Part shown: positions 38,740-48,113 of the stretch, piece by piece | Position numbering within the stretch: the stretch's first letter is position 1 | Layout: every line of letters begins with the position of its first letter | Origin: Methylobacterium sp. J-088 | GTDB lineage: Bacteria; Pseudomonadota; Alphaproteobacteria; Rhizobiales; Beijerinckiaceae | Length of the DNA: 64,000 nt | Direction of reading: 5' to 3' | Assembly (NCBI RefSeq): GCF_022829295.1 | Contig: NZ_JAKSYH010000073.1 | Span: 1-64,000, forward strand | Program-made: the position numbers and the translations under genes | Notes under the pieces: model-generated | Seen by the model: the letters and a program-made list of their open reading frames with translations, nothing else | Told to the model about the DNA's origin: nothing | Databases searched by the model: none

Positions 38740-39489
38740 TCAGCCGCGTCCGACGAACGGCATCTTGGTGGCCATGATCGTCATGAACTGCACGTTGGTG
38801 TCGAGCGGCAGGCTCGCCATGGTGAGCACCGCCTGGCCGACATGGGCGGGATCCATCACCGCCTCGGCCCGCAGCGAGCCGTCCGCCTGGGGAACCCCGG
38901 CCTTCATCTTGCCGCCCATAGGCGTGTCGGCATTGCCGATATCGATCTGCCCGCAGGCGATGTCGTAGGCACGGCCGTCCAGCGAAGTCGCCTTGGTCAG
39001 GCCGGTCACCGCATGCTTGGTCGCCGTGTAGGCGATCGAGTTCGGCCGCGGGGCGTGCGCCGAGATGGAGCCGTTGTTGATGATCCGGCCGCCACGCGGA
39101 TCCTGGTCGCGCATGATCCGGAAGGCGTGCTGGGTGCACAGGAACAGGGCGGTGAGATTGGTATCGACCACCTGGCGCCACGTCTCGAGCGGCAGATCCT
39201 CCAGGGGCACCGGCGGCGCGCCGATGCCGGCATTGTTGAAGAGGAGATCGAGGCGGCCGTACTGCGCCCGGGTGCGGGCGAACAGGTCGGCGATCGAATC
39301 GGGGTCGGTCACGTCGGTGGGCACCACCAGCGACCGGTCTCCCCCGATCTCGGCCGCCACTTCTTCGAGGGGCGCCGGCCGCCGACCCGAGAGCACCACG
39401 TGCCACCCGGCGCCGGCGAGCGCCACGGCGGCGGCCCGGCCGACTCCGGTTCCGGCTCCGGTCACGATTGCGATCCGATTGCCCGCCAT
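38740..39489 (-). CDS. SDR family oxidoreductase
   Basis: A 249-residue short-chain dehydrogenase. The cofactor loop [10 protein letters not shown] (about 10-19), the NNAG segment ([10 protein letters not shown]), and the catalytic Ser-Tyr-Lys ([17 protein letters not shown]) are complete. The Arg-Arg after the second strand (SGRRP) suggests NADP preference. GGGAGG lies before the ATG. The substrate is unknown; it stands alone between chvE and the patatin gene. Confidence 0.9.
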   Translation of the reverse strand: MAGNRIAIVTGAGTGVGRAAAVALAGAGWHVVLSGRRPAPLEEVAAEIGGDRSLVVPTDVTDPDSIADLFARTRAQYGRLDLLFNNAGIGAPPVPLEDLPLETWRQVVDTNLTALFLCTQHAFRIMRDQDPRGGRIINNGSISAHAPRPNSIAYTATKHAVTGLTKATSLDGRAYDIACGQIDIGNADTPMGGKMKAGVPQADGSLRAEAVMDPAHVGQAVLTMASLPLDTNVQFMTIMATKMPFVGRG

Positions 39490-39768
39490 GGATGCCTCCC
39501 GCTTCTGTGTCACGGCGCTGTACCGGATGGCGGCGCCAGCGCGAAGGGATCGGCATGTCAGAGGCGGCGCGCGGTTACATGTGGGACGGTCGGTATCGCG
39601 CCCGGGGATACGTGCTGCACATCGGAACCGGACAGCGGCGCCCGTGTTTCGAGCCCCCGTCGTCTTGACCGCGAGCGCTAACGGCCTCCTTTCGGGGCTA
39701 GACACTCGAATGGCGCTCAAGTCAGTCGAAGGCAGGTCAAATCCAGTGGAGATCGGGAAGAAGAGACG

Positions 39769-41550
39769 GTGGATGATGGCCGAACGGCCCGAAGCGATCC
39801 ACGGAGCGGGGCGGGTTTGAGCGCGACCGAGATTCCGTTCCTGGCCGGGCTCGACCCAGCGGCCGTCGAGGCTGTGCTCGCCCGCATGGTTCCGGTGACT
39901 GTGCCGGCCGGCCGGATCCTGTTCGAGCAGGGCACGCCAGGGGATGCGCTTTTCATCCTTGTCTCCGGCGTCGTCGGTGTCTCGGCCCGCGACCATACCG
40001 GGATGCCGACCCGGATCGCGCGGCTGCGCCCTCCGGAGATCTTCGGCGAGATGGCGCTTCTCTCCGACGCCCCACGGGCGGCGACGGTGATCGCCCTGCG
40101 CGATACGCAACTTCTGCAGCTCACCCGCGGCGCCTTCGAAGCGGTGATCGCCGAGTATCCGCAGACACTCCTTTACCTGTCCCGCATCCTCGCCGACCGC
40201 CTGCGTCACATCTACGACGGCCGCTCGGTGCATCACGCGCCCCGGATCTTCACGATCCTGTCGGTGACGGACGGGCCGGAGCCGGCGGATTTCGCCCATC
40301 GGCTCGCCGCCGCCTTCGACGCTCTGTTGCCCGGCGAGACCGGCTGCCTGACGGATTGGCCGGACGGCGCCGACGAGGCGTGGTTCCAAGCCTACGAGGC
40401 GCGGCATGCGCGCGTGATCTTCGCGGCCCGCGAGATCGATTGCCCGTGGTGCCGGCAGAGCCAACGCCGGGGCGACCATGCGCTGCTGCTGGCCGAGCCC
40501 GGAGCCCCGCCGCAGCCCGCGGCGGCAGCCTATCTGGAGCGGGTGCGCTCTGACTGGATCCGCATGGACTTCGTCGTCCGGCAGGATCCCGGGGCGCGGC
40601 GCCCGAAGCCGCTGCATCCGGCGGTCGCCAAGCTGCCCGCTTCCCTGCGGATCCAGCTCCGCGACGGTGAGCAAGCCGATCTGCACCGGCTCGCCCGGCT
40701 CGCCAGCGGCGCGGCCAGGGGCCTCGTGCTCGGCGGCGGTGGCGCCCGCGGGCTCGCCCATCTTGGCGTCCTGAAGGCCCTCGACGAAGTGTCGTGCGCC
40801 CCTGATTTCGTCGGCGGGACGAGTATGGGAGCAATCATCGCGGCAAGCGTCGCCATGGGCTGGAGCCTCCCCGAGATCCAGAGGCAGATCGAGGCGTTCT
40901 TCGCCACCAGCAACCCGATCAACGACTACACGCTGCCGCTCCACGCCCTGACCCGGGGTGCCAAGGTCGATGCGGGCCTCGCTGCCCGCTACGGCGGCGC
41001 ACGCATCGAGGATCTGTGGCTGCCGTTCTTCTGCGTCTCCTCGAACCTCACCACCGGCAGCACGATGATCCATCGCTCCGGCGACCTGACGCAGGCTCTG
41101 CGCGCCAGCATCGCGATCCCAGGCCTGCTTCCACCGGTGCTCTGCGACGAGGGCGTGCTGGTCGATGGCGGCATGATGAACAACCTCCCGGCCGACGTCG
41201 CTGCCGACCTGGAACGCGGACCGGTGCTCGCCGTCGATGTCGGCAGCGACCGCGCGTTCCAGGACATGCCCGCGCGCGGCTGGACCGGCCGCTTCGTGCG
41301 CAAGCTGATCGGCTCGCCGCTGGCGATGCCGGGCCTCGCGCCGCTGCTGCTGCGCGCCGCCACCGTTTCGGGCGACGCGCAGAGCCTGATGGCGGCGACT
41401 CATGCTACGGTGGTGCTCAAACCCCAGCTTTCTGGCATCGACCTGCGGGCATGGTCGCGGTTCCGCGAATCAGCTGAGCTCGGCTACCGCGAGACCCGCG
41501 CCGGCCTGGAGAACGGCAGCCTCGCGCGCTGGGTGGACCCGGTGCGTTGA
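39769..41550 (+). CDS. Patatin-like phospholipase with cNMP-binding domain
   Basis: A 593-residue protein with an N-terminal cyclic-nucleotide-binding-type domain (about 20-145; [39 protein letters not shown]) and a C-terminal patatin lipase domain (about 315-560). The lipase oxyanion loop GGGGARG, nucleophile GTSMG (Ser near 351) and catalytic DGG are intact. The order matches eukaryotic neuropathy target esterase and its bacterial homologues, which are lysophospholipases. GTG at 39769 with AAGAAGAGA upstream is the best start. The domain pairing suggests lipid hydrolysis gated by a cyclic nucleotide or a diverged ligand. Confidence 0.9.
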   Translation: MDDGRTARSDPRSGAGLSATEIPFLAGLDPAAVEAVLARMVPVTVPAGRILFEQGTPGDALFILVSGVVGVSARDHTGMPTRIARLRPPEIFGEMALLSDAPRAATVIALRDTQLLQLTRGAFEAVIAEYPQTLLYLSRILADRLRHIYDGRSVHHAPRIFTILSVTDGPEPADFAHRLAAAFDALLPGETGCLTDWPDGADEAWFQAYEARHARVIFAAREIDCPWCRQSQRRGDHALLLAEPGAPPQPAAAAYLERVRSDWIRMDFVVRQDPGARRPKPLHPAVAKLPASLRIQLRDGEQADLHRLARLASGAARGLVLGGGGARGLAHLGVLKALDEVSCAPDFVGGTSMGAIIAASVAMGWSLPEIQRQIEAFFATSNPINDYTLPLHALTRGAKVDAGLAARYGGARIEDLWLPFFCVSSNLTTGSTMIHRSGDLTQALRASIAIPGLLPPVLCDEGVLVDGGMMNNLPADVAADLERGPVLAVDVGSDRAFQDMPARGWTGRFVRKLIGSPLAMPGLAPLLLRAATVSGDAQSLMAATHATVVLKPQLSGIDLRAWSRFRESAELGYRETRAGLENGSLARWVDPVR

Positions 41551-41868
41551 GATGTCCGCGTGCGGCAGCGCACAAGGGCATGACCTCCCCTGTAACCCCG
41601 TCGGCCCGGCAACGATCTTTCCCACAGGATCGCTATCGGAGTTCAATATCGTGCTCACCCCCGCCATGACCGAATCTCCCCGAAACCCGCCCGTCGCCGA
41701 TCCGACCCGGGGTCTGCTCGAGGGAGCGGCCTTCGTCCTGCTCTGCCTGTGGACCCGGACAGCACCGGAACGCCTGCGTAATCAACTCTCGCCAGAAGCC
41801 GGCGCCTGCGCCACTCTGGGCTTCTGACGGCCAAGCAGGCCACCCGCTGGAGCGGAGCATCGACGACG
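41551..41868. other. Intergenic stretch without a supported gene
   Basis: A 318-base gap between the patatin gene and the alpha/beta hydrolase. A 53-codon plus-strand frame beginning at an ATG near 41668 and ending at 41827 is present, but it has no ribosome site or recognisable sequence. The remainder shows nothing I can name. Confidence 0.45.
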
Positions 41869-42726
41869 ATGGATGTTGCGGGTGTGACCTTCCGGCGGAT
41901 CGCGCTCCCGGAACTCAGCCTGCACGTGGCCGAGGCCGGTCCGGATGCCGGCGCGCCGACCATCCTGCTGCACGGTTTCCCGGAATTCTGGTACGGCTGG
42001 CGCCACCAGATCGGCCCACTCGCTGCAGCGGGCCTGCGGGTCATCGCGCCGGATCAGCGCGGCTATGGCCTCAGCGACAAGCCGGCGGACCTCGAAGCCT
42101 ATCAGCTGGACCGCTTGGCCGGCGACGTGATCGCGCTCGCGGATGCCTTTGGCTTCCCGACGGTGCGGCTGGTCGGGCACGATTGGGGCGGCCTGGTCGC
42201 GTGGTGGGTGGCGAGCCACTACCCGGACCGGATCGAGCGACTGGCGATCCTGAATGCGCCGCATCCCGGCATCGTCGGTGACTATATGCGGCACCATCCG
42301 GGCCAGATGCTCCGCAGCTATTACATTGGTCTGTTCCAACTTCCCGGTCTGCCGGAACGCCTGCTCACCGCGGATCGGTGCCGGGCGCTGCGGCGGGCGC
42401 TCACCACCACCAGCCGTCCCGGCGCCTTCGCAGCCGCCGATCTCGACCGCTACGTCGAGGCCTGGCGTCAGCCCGGGGCGATGACCGGCATGCTGAACTG
42501 GTACCGAGCCCTGGTGCGGCTCCCCCGGGCGAAGCCGCCCCGGGTTCGCGTGCCCACCCTGATTCTCTGGGGCCGGCGGGACACAGCCCTGCAGGCAGGC
42601 CTGGCGGAAGCGAGCCTCGCAATCTGCGACGAAGGACGGATTCGCTGGTACGATCGCGCCAGTCACTGGCTCGCACACGAGGAGCCGGCCGCGGTGAATG
42701 CCGATCTCATCGCCTTTCTCGCCTGA
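41869..42726 (+). CDS. Alpha/beta hydrolase, epoxide hydrolase-like
   Basis: A 285-residue alpha/beta hydrolase of the epoxide hydrolase/haloalkane dehalogenase group. The HGFPEFWYGWRHQ loop supplies the H-G-x-P oxyanion segment, the nucleophile elbow is GHDWGG (Asp), the acid lies near WGRRDTAL and the base is the His in ASHWLAHEEP. The lid segment has conserved-looking tyrosines. Cytoplasmic; it may also act as a dehalogenase or lactonase. Confidence 0.88.
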   Translation: MDVAGVTFRRIALPELSLHVAEAGPDAGAPTILLHGFPEFWYGWRHQIGPLAAAGLRVIAPDQRGYGLSDKPADLEAYQLDRLAGDVIALADAFGFPTVRLVGHDWGGLVAWWVASHYPDRIERLAILNAPHPGIVGDYMRHHPGQMLRSYYIGLFQLPGLPERLLTADRCRALRRALTTTSRPGAFAAADLDRYVEAWRQPGAMTGMLNWYRALVRLPRAKPPRVRVPTLILWGRRDTALQAGLAEASLAICDEGRIRWYDRASHWLAHEEPAAVNADLIAFLA

Positions 42727-42944
42727 GCCGCCGCTGTCCGCTCCATAAAATTGCACTGATAAAACGATTTCACTTTACAGTCATTGCAAGTCGACAGGGA
42801 GCCAAACCTTAACACGCAGCAGGCACTGCTTTAATCCATATTCTTTCCAAGGTATATTTCAATGTTTCCTGCACTAAGACGGAACCGTCCGATCGTTTCC
42901 GGATTGGGGGATGGCTTCTGAAAGCCGATCGGAGATTTGAGACC

Positions 42945-43238
42945 ATGTCGTTTCGCACCCTGCTGACCGCGGGCCTGTTCGCCGGCAGCCTCTTGGCCGG
43001 CTCGGCGGTGGCTCATGCTGCCCCCGCAATGCCGCAGCCCGGCTTGGCCGATAGCGGCCTGACCCAGAACGTCGTGATGCATCACCATCACCGGATGCAT
43101 CGCCATCATTCCACCCGACACGAACGCCGGATGCGACGCCTCAACACGATGCGCCACGGTAACCCGAACGCCCGAAACCCGTCGCGGCCCGGCTACCAGC
43201 AGCAGCTCGGCAACACCACGGGCGGCCCCCGCTACTGA
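42945..43238 (+). CDS. Small exported histidine-rich protein
   Basis: A 97-residue protein with a Sec signal peptide (MSFRTLLTAGLFAGSLLAGS, cleavage near AHA-AP, residue 25) and a mature part rich in His and Arg (MHHHHRMHRHH then TRHERRMRR). The histidine cluster could bind metal ions in the periplasm, but no family is recognised. The preceding 218 bases are AT-richer and probably hold its promoter. Confidence 0.7.
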   Translation: MSFRTLLTAGLFAGSLLAGSAVAHAAPAMPQPGLADSGLTQNVVMHHHHRMHRHHSTRHERRMRRLNTMRHGNPNARNPSRPGYQQQLGNTTGGPRY

Positions 43239-43385
43239 GCGATCTCCGCTGACGGGGATGCCGGTCCGGCGCAAGAGCGCAGGCCATATCAAAGAGTGAG
43301 CGCCATCCACTGCCGCCGCGGCTTCTCCCCAGCCGCGGCGGTGCGCGCCTCCTGATTCGCGGGCTGCGCTCTGCTAAGACGCGCC

Positions 43386-46100
43386 ATGGCCCGCACCGCC
43401 GTCCGCCCCGCAGAGCTACCGCCCGCCCCGGGCCTCGATCCGGTCGGCGCCACGCCGATGATGGCGCAGTACATCGAGATCAAGGCCGCCAACCCGGACT
43501 GCCTGCTGTTCTACCGGATGGGCGACTTCTACGAGCTGTTCTTCGAGGATGCGGAGATCGCCTCCCGGGCTCTGGGCATCGTGCTGACCAAGCGCGGCAA
43601 GCATGCGGGCGGTGAGATCCCGATGTGCGGCGTGCCGGTCGAGCGCTCCGACGACTACCTCAACCGCCTCATTGCCCTCGGGCACCGGGTGGCGGTGTGC
43701 GAGCAGACCGAGGATCCCGCCGAGGCGAAGAAGCGCGGCCCGAAATCGGTCGTGCGGCGGGAGGTCGTGCGCCTCGTCACCCCCGGCACGATCACCGAGG
43801 ACCGTCTGCTCGATCCGGCTCAGGCCAACCTCCTGCTGGCGATCGGACGCCGCAAGACGGGGGAGGGCGCGGTCGCCTACGGGCTTGCGGCGGTGGATAT
43901 CTCGACAGGCCGCTTCTCCCTGAGTGAAGTTCCGGCCGGCGACCTGATTGGCGCCATTGCCCGCCACGACCCACGGGAGATCGTCCTGTCGGAGGCGATC
44001 CACGCCGATCCGGCGCTGGCGCGGATCTGGCAGGAGAGCCGCGCCGCCATCGTCCCCCTGGCGCAGGCGGAGTTGGAGCCCGCCGCCGCCGAGCGGCGCC
44101 TGCGCGAACAGTACGGCGTCTCGACCCTGGAGGGCTTCGGCCAATTCACCCGCGCCGAGATTGCGGCGGCCGGGGCGGCGCTCCTCTACATCGCCCGCAC
44201 GCAGCTTGCGGCCCGCCCGACCCTGGCGGTCCCGACCCGGGAGGATGCAGGCGCGACGCTCGCCATCGATGCCGCCACCCGGGCCAATCTCGAACTCACC
44301 CGCACCCTGTCGGGGGAGCGGACGGGAAGCCTGCTCGCAACGATCGACCGCACCGTGACGGCCAACGGGGCACGGTTGCTTGCCGAGCACCTCGCGGGCC
44401 CGCTGACCGACCTCGAGGCCATCGCCCGCCGGCACGAAGCGGTGGCGCACCTCGCCGAGAACGGTTCCCAACGTGCCGGCCTGCGCGATGCGCTTGCCCG
44501 GGCGCCCGACCTCGCCCGCGCCCTGTCGCGCACCGGCCTCGGCCGCGCCGGGCCACGGGACCTCGCCGCCATCGGCGCAGGTCTGGCCGTCGCGGCGGAT
44601 CTTGGTGCACGATTGTTCGACACCCCGGACCTGCCCGAGGATCTCTCCCGACTGGCCGACCATCTGGCGCGAGCAGACGCTGCGTTGATCGCCACGCTGT
44701 CGGCCGCGCTCGCCGACGAGCTTCCCCTGAACCGGCGGGACGGCGGCTTCGTGCGCGCCGGCTATCACCCGGAGATCGATGAAGCCCGGACGCTCGGCCA
44801 GGATTCCCGCAAGGTCATCGCCGCCCTCCAGGCCCGATACGCCGAGCAGACCGGGTGCCGGACCCTGCGCATCAAGCACAACAACCTGCTGGGCTATTTC
44901 ATCGAGGTCCCGCAATCCGTCGGCGAGGCCTGTCTGAAGGGCCTCCAGAGTGAGTTCGTCCACCGACAGACGATGGTGGACGCCATGCGCTTCACCAGCG
45001 TCGAATTGGGGGGCCTCGAATCCAAGATCTCGGGGGCCGCCGACCGGGCGCTGGCCCTCGAAGCAGCCGTGTTCGACGATCTCGCGGCGCGCGTGCTCGC
45101 ACAGTCCGAAAACATCGCGGAGGTGGCGGAGGCGCTGGCCGGTCTCGACGTGGCGGCCAGCCATGCCGAACTGGCGGTCGAGCTCGACTGGCGCCGGCCC
45201 ATCGTGGACGATTCCCTGAGCTTCGTCGTGGTCGGCGGGCGCCATCCGGTGGTCGAGGCGGCTTTGCGCCGGGCGGGCGAGCCGTTCATCGCCAACGCGT
45301 GCGATCTCTCGGGCGACACGCGGGGCCGGATCCGGCTGATCACCGGCCCCAACATGGGGGGTAAGTCGACCTTCCTGCGCCAGAACGCGCTGATCGTGGT
45401 GCTGGCTCAGATGGGGGCCTTCGTGCCGGCCGCGGAGGCGCGGATCGGGCGGCTCGACCGGCTGTTCTCCCGGGTTGGCGCCGCCGACGATCTTGCCCGG
45501 GGGCAATCGACCTTCATGGTCGAGATGGTCGAGACCGCCGCGATCCTGAATCAGGCCACCCGCCGCTCCCTGGTGATTCTCGACGAGATCGGCCGCGGCA
45601 CGGCGACCTTCGATGGCCTGTCCATTGCCTGGGCCTGCCTGGAGCATCTGCACGAGGTGAACGCCTGCCGTGCGCTGTTCGCCACCCATTTTCACGAGCT
45701 GACCGCACTGGGCGACCGCCTCGCCCGGCTGGAGAATGCGACACTGAAGGTCGCCGAGCACCGGGACGGCGTCGTGTTCCTGCACGAGGTGGTGGCCGGT
45801 GTGGCCGAGCGCAGCTACGGATTGCAGGTGGCGCGGCTTGCCGGCCTGCCCGGCAGCGTCGTGGCGCGGGCCGGGGCAATTCTCAAGAGTCTGGAGAAGG
45901 CGGAGCGCGGCCGACCTGCCCGCGCCCGGATCGACGACCTGCCGCTCTTCGCTGCCCTCGCACCACCCCCGCCGCCGGAGCCCCCGCCCGAGGATCCGCT
46001 CGGGGCGCTCCTCGACGCCATCGATCCGGACGCGTTGACGCCCCGGGAGGCGCTGGACGCACTCTATCGGCTCAAGCGCGCGCGCGCGGGGAGGGGGTGA
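43386..46100 (+). CDS. mutS: DNA mismatch repair protein MutS
   Basis: A 904-residue mismatch-recognition ATPase. The N-terminal mismatch-binding F-x-E is in [14 protein letters not shown]; Walker A is GPNMGGKST (654-662) and the later [17 protein letters not shown] is the Walker B region with the composite ATPase site. The C-terminal tail (after about 840) is proline-rich then helical, likely for oligomerisation. MutL is not in the window. Confidence 0.97.
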   Translation: MARTAVRPAELPPAPGLDPVGATPMMAQYIEIKAANPDCLLFYRMGDFYELFFEDAEIASRALGIVLTKRGKHAGGEIPMCGVPVERSDDYLNRLIALGHRVAVCEQTEDPAEAKKRGPKSVVRREVVRLVTPGTITEDRLLDPAQANLLLAIGRRKTGEGAVAYGLAAVDISTGRFSLSEVPAGDLIGAIARHDPREIVLSEAIHADPALARIWQESRAAIVPLAQAELEPAAAERRLREQYGVSTLEGFGQFTRAEIAAAGAALLYIARTQLAARPTLAVPTREDAGATLAIDAATRANLELTRTLSGERTGSLLATIDRTVTANGARLLAEHLAGPLTDLEAIARRHEAVAHLAENGSQRAGLRDALARAPDLARALSRTGLGRAGPRDLAAIGAGLAVAADLGARLFDTPDLPEDLSRLADHLARADAALIATLSAALADELPLNRRDGGFVRAGYHPEIDEARTLGQDSRKVIAALQARYAEQTGCRTLRIKHNNLLGYFIEVPQSVGEACLKGLQSEFVHRQTMVDAMRFTSVELGGLESKISGAADRALALEAAVFDDLAARVLAQSENIAEVAEALAGLDVAASHAELAVELDWRRPIVDDSLSFVVVGGRHPVVEAALRRAGEPFIANACDLSGDTRGRIRLITGPNMGGKSTFLRQNALIVVLAQMGAFVPAAEARIGRLDRLFSRVGAADDLARGQSTFMVEMVETAAILNQATRRSLVILDEIGRGTATFDGLSIAWACLEHLHEVNACRALFATHFHELTALGDRLARLENATLKVAEHRDGVVFLHEVVAGVAERSYGLQVARLAGLPGSVVARAGAILKSLEKAERGRPARARIDDLPLFAALAPPPPPEPPPEDPLGALLDAIDPDALTPREALDALYRLKRARAGRG

Positions 46101-46212
46101 GGTGCGAATGTCGAAGGAAGCTCAGACGCCGCCGCGTCTTTTCTTCACCCTCTTCGGGCTTGCGGAATCCGCCATCAGGACCGGTCACATCCATTCAAAA
46201 TCGGGCGCAAGT

Positions 46213-46236
46213 CCCTCTATCCCGAACGGGAGAGGG
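46213..46236. repeat. Short palindrome downstream of mutS
   Basis: CCCTCT-AT-CCCG-AA-CGGG-AGAGGG folds into a hairpin with an AT bulge. It lies between the mutS stop and the convergent response regulator, with no clear U-tract. The CCCTCTCCCG/CGGGAGAGGG theme resembles the G/C-run arms of the atp operon elements. Confidence 0.6.
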
Positions 46237-46338
46237 GGCAGGTCACGCTCTGCCGCGAGCATCGATTTCCGTCAGAGATGCGTGAACAGTGTGGCCTTCG
46301 CTGGGGCTGGGGAGGGCCTGCCATAAACCCAGGAAACC

Positions 46339-46770
46339 TCACACCGGCGCCGGCAAGAAGCCGTCCGGGCAGACCTCTCCGCTCCGGCCGGCGCGCCGGT
46401 CGGCCACGTAGTCGAGGGTACTGGCGACCACCCGCTCGGAATACGGCTTGGCGATCACCCCGATGGCGCCCGCGAAATCCGACGGGATGCGCTTCGCGTT
46501 GGCGGTCATGAACACCACGGTGGTGCGCTGGTCCTTCGAAAGCGCCCGGGCGACCTCGACCCCGGTCGGGCCATCCACGAGATGAATATCCACGAGGGCG
46601 ACGTCGGGCGCCATGGAGCGGCCGAGCGCGATCGCCTCGGCCGAGGTTCCGGCGATGCCCACCGTGACATGACCGAGATCGTCCAGAAGGCACTCGAGCT
46701 CCAGGGCGATCAACGCTTCGTCCTCGACCACGAGGATGCGCAGCGCGGCCCCCGCGTTTCCGGTCCCCAT
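46339..46770 (-). CDS. Single-domain response regulator
   Basis: A 143-residue receiver-only protein. The acidic pair VVEDEALIA, the phosphoacceptor Asp in DVALVDIHL, the Thr in VVFMTAN and the Lys in VIAKPYSE are all in place. No output domain exists, so it would act by protein contact. The likely start is ATG at 46770, preceded by GGAGACGGA; the frame extends to a TTG at 46842 that overlaps the kinase stop. It is presumably the partner of the adjoining LOV kinase. Confidence 0.9.
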   Translation of the reverse strand: MGTGNAGAALRILVVEDEALIALELECLLDDLGHVTVGIAGTSAEAIALGRSMAPDVALVDIHLVDGPTGVEVARALSKDQRTTVVFMTANAKRIPSDFAGAIGVIAKPYSERVVASTLDYVADRRAGRSGEVCPDGFLPAPV

Positions 46771-46838
46771 TCCGTCTCCGTGCTCCGACACCGCGAACGC
46801 AGACGCTTCGGCGAGCGTGGCGTGTTGGCGCTGAATAC

Positions 46839-47930
46839 TCAAGACGCAGGCTGCAGCGGGATGTCGATCTCGACGGTCGTGCCCGGCACGGCATCCATCC
46901 AGGCGATGGTCCCGCGCATCTGCCGCACCACCATTTCCACGAGGTTGCGCCCGAAACCCGCCGGGTTCGGCGGCGCCGCCGCGAGGCCGACCCCGTCGTC
47001 CCGAATCGTCAGGTGCATCCCTCGCTCGGTCCGCTTGGCCGCGATCGAGACCCGTCCCTCGCGTGCGTCCGGGAAGGCATGGCGCAGGGCGTTGGCAGTG
47101 AGTTCATGGATCAACAGAGCGAGCGGCGCCGCCATCGCGGCCGCCACCGAGATCGACTCCACGTCGGCCTCGATCCGATGCCGCTCCGGGTCGAGGCCCG
47201 CATTCATGTCGGACAGGAACTCGGACGCGAATTCGCCGAGATTGAAATGGGCGCAGTCCCCCTCCGAGTAGAGCAGCCGGTGCGCGGTCGACAGTGCTCC
47301 GATCCGTTCCGCCATGCCTTGAAGCGCATCACGCGCCTCGCCCTCGGGGGTACGACGGGCCTTCAGCAGCATCAGTGAAGAGATCACCTGGAGATTGTTC
47401 TTCACCCGGTGATCGACCTCGTGCAGCAGCGCGGTCTTCTGCTCCAGCGCCGCGGTCAGGGCGTGCGTGCGGGCATCGACGAGGCGCTCAAGCTCGTCGT
47501 TGGTGCCACGCATCGTGTCTTCGAGCTGGTGGGTGGGGGTCATGTCCGCCTGGGCGGCGTAGTAGAATGCCACACCCTTCGCGTCGCTCACCGGCGTGAT
47601 CGTCATCGCGTTCCAGAACGCCGTGCCGTTCTTTCTGTAATTGAGCAGCTCGACGGAAATCGGCTCGGCCGCCTCAATGGCCGCGCGAATCCGCTCGACC
47701 GTTGCCCGATCCGTGGCCGGCCCCTGAAGCATGCGGCAATTACGCCCGACGATCTCCGTCGCGTCGTAGCCAGTGGCCTGGAGAAAGGCATCGTTGGCCC
47801 AGGCGATCGGGTTATCGGGCGCGCGGGCGTCGGTGATCACCATCGGCGACAGGCTGCGTGCGAACGCGTCGACCAGGATCGCGGGTGGCGGAGTGGGCTC
47901 CAATCGGGCACTCACCGCATCATTCCACAC
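46839..47930 (-). CDS. LOV-domain (blue-light) histidine kinase, HisKA_2 type
   Basis: A 363-residue soluble kinase. Residues about 20-130 form a PAS domain with the photoactive LOV motif GRNCRMLQG (62-70; Cys65 forms the flavin adduct), NYRKNGTAFWN and QADMTP. The phosphoacceptor box is HEVDHRVKNNLQ (His174), followed by a HATPase domain (LLIHELTANALRHA, DDGVGLA). This matches Brucella LOV-HK and Caulobacter LovK in plan. It would autophosphorylate in response to blue light and pass phosphate to the neighbouring receiver. The start is GTG at 47930 or 47915; no strong ribosome site marks either. Confidence 0.92.
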   Translation of the reverse strand: MWNDAVSARLEPTPPPAILVDAFARSLSPMVITDARAPDNPIAWANDAFLQATGYDATEIVGRNCRMLQGPATDRATVERIRAAIEAAEPISVELLNYRKNGTAFWNAMTITPVSDAKGVAFYYAAQADMTPTHQLEDTMRGTNDELERLVDARTHALTAALEQKTALLHEVDHRVKNNLQVISSLMLLKARRTPEGEARDALQGMAERIGALSTAHRLLYSEGDCAHFNLGEFASEFLSDMNAGLDPERHRIEADVESISVAAAMAAPLALLIHELTANALRHAFPDAREGRVSIAAKRTERGMHLTIRDDGVGLAAAPPNPAGFGRNLVEMVVRQMRGTIAWMDAVPGTTVEIDIPLQPAS

Positions 47931-48113
47931 CGTGTAACGCGACGCGTCCGCCCAACGGCCTCCAGCCCCGATCCACGGCGCATGGAGATTGCGTTAACCA
48001 AGCTTCGATCAAGATCGAGGCGACCTGCATCACAATCCAGCGAGCATCACCGCGGCGCACAGTTGCCACGATTTCGCGGGATCAAGGCCATGAACGCTCA
48101 GGAGTTCCATGCC

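Noticed and set aside
38740..41403. An 887-codon minus-strand open frame
   Set aside because: Only its last 249 codons are the SDR gene. The rest is antisense to the patatin gene and open only because of high GC codon bias.
41668..41827. A 53-codon plus-strand frame in the patatin-hydrolase gap
   Set aside because: No ribosome site, no family resemblance, short; too weak to call a gene.
43416..45785. A 789-codon frame antisense to mutS
   Set aside because: High-GC shadow of a complete mutS gene; the translated sequence resembles no family.
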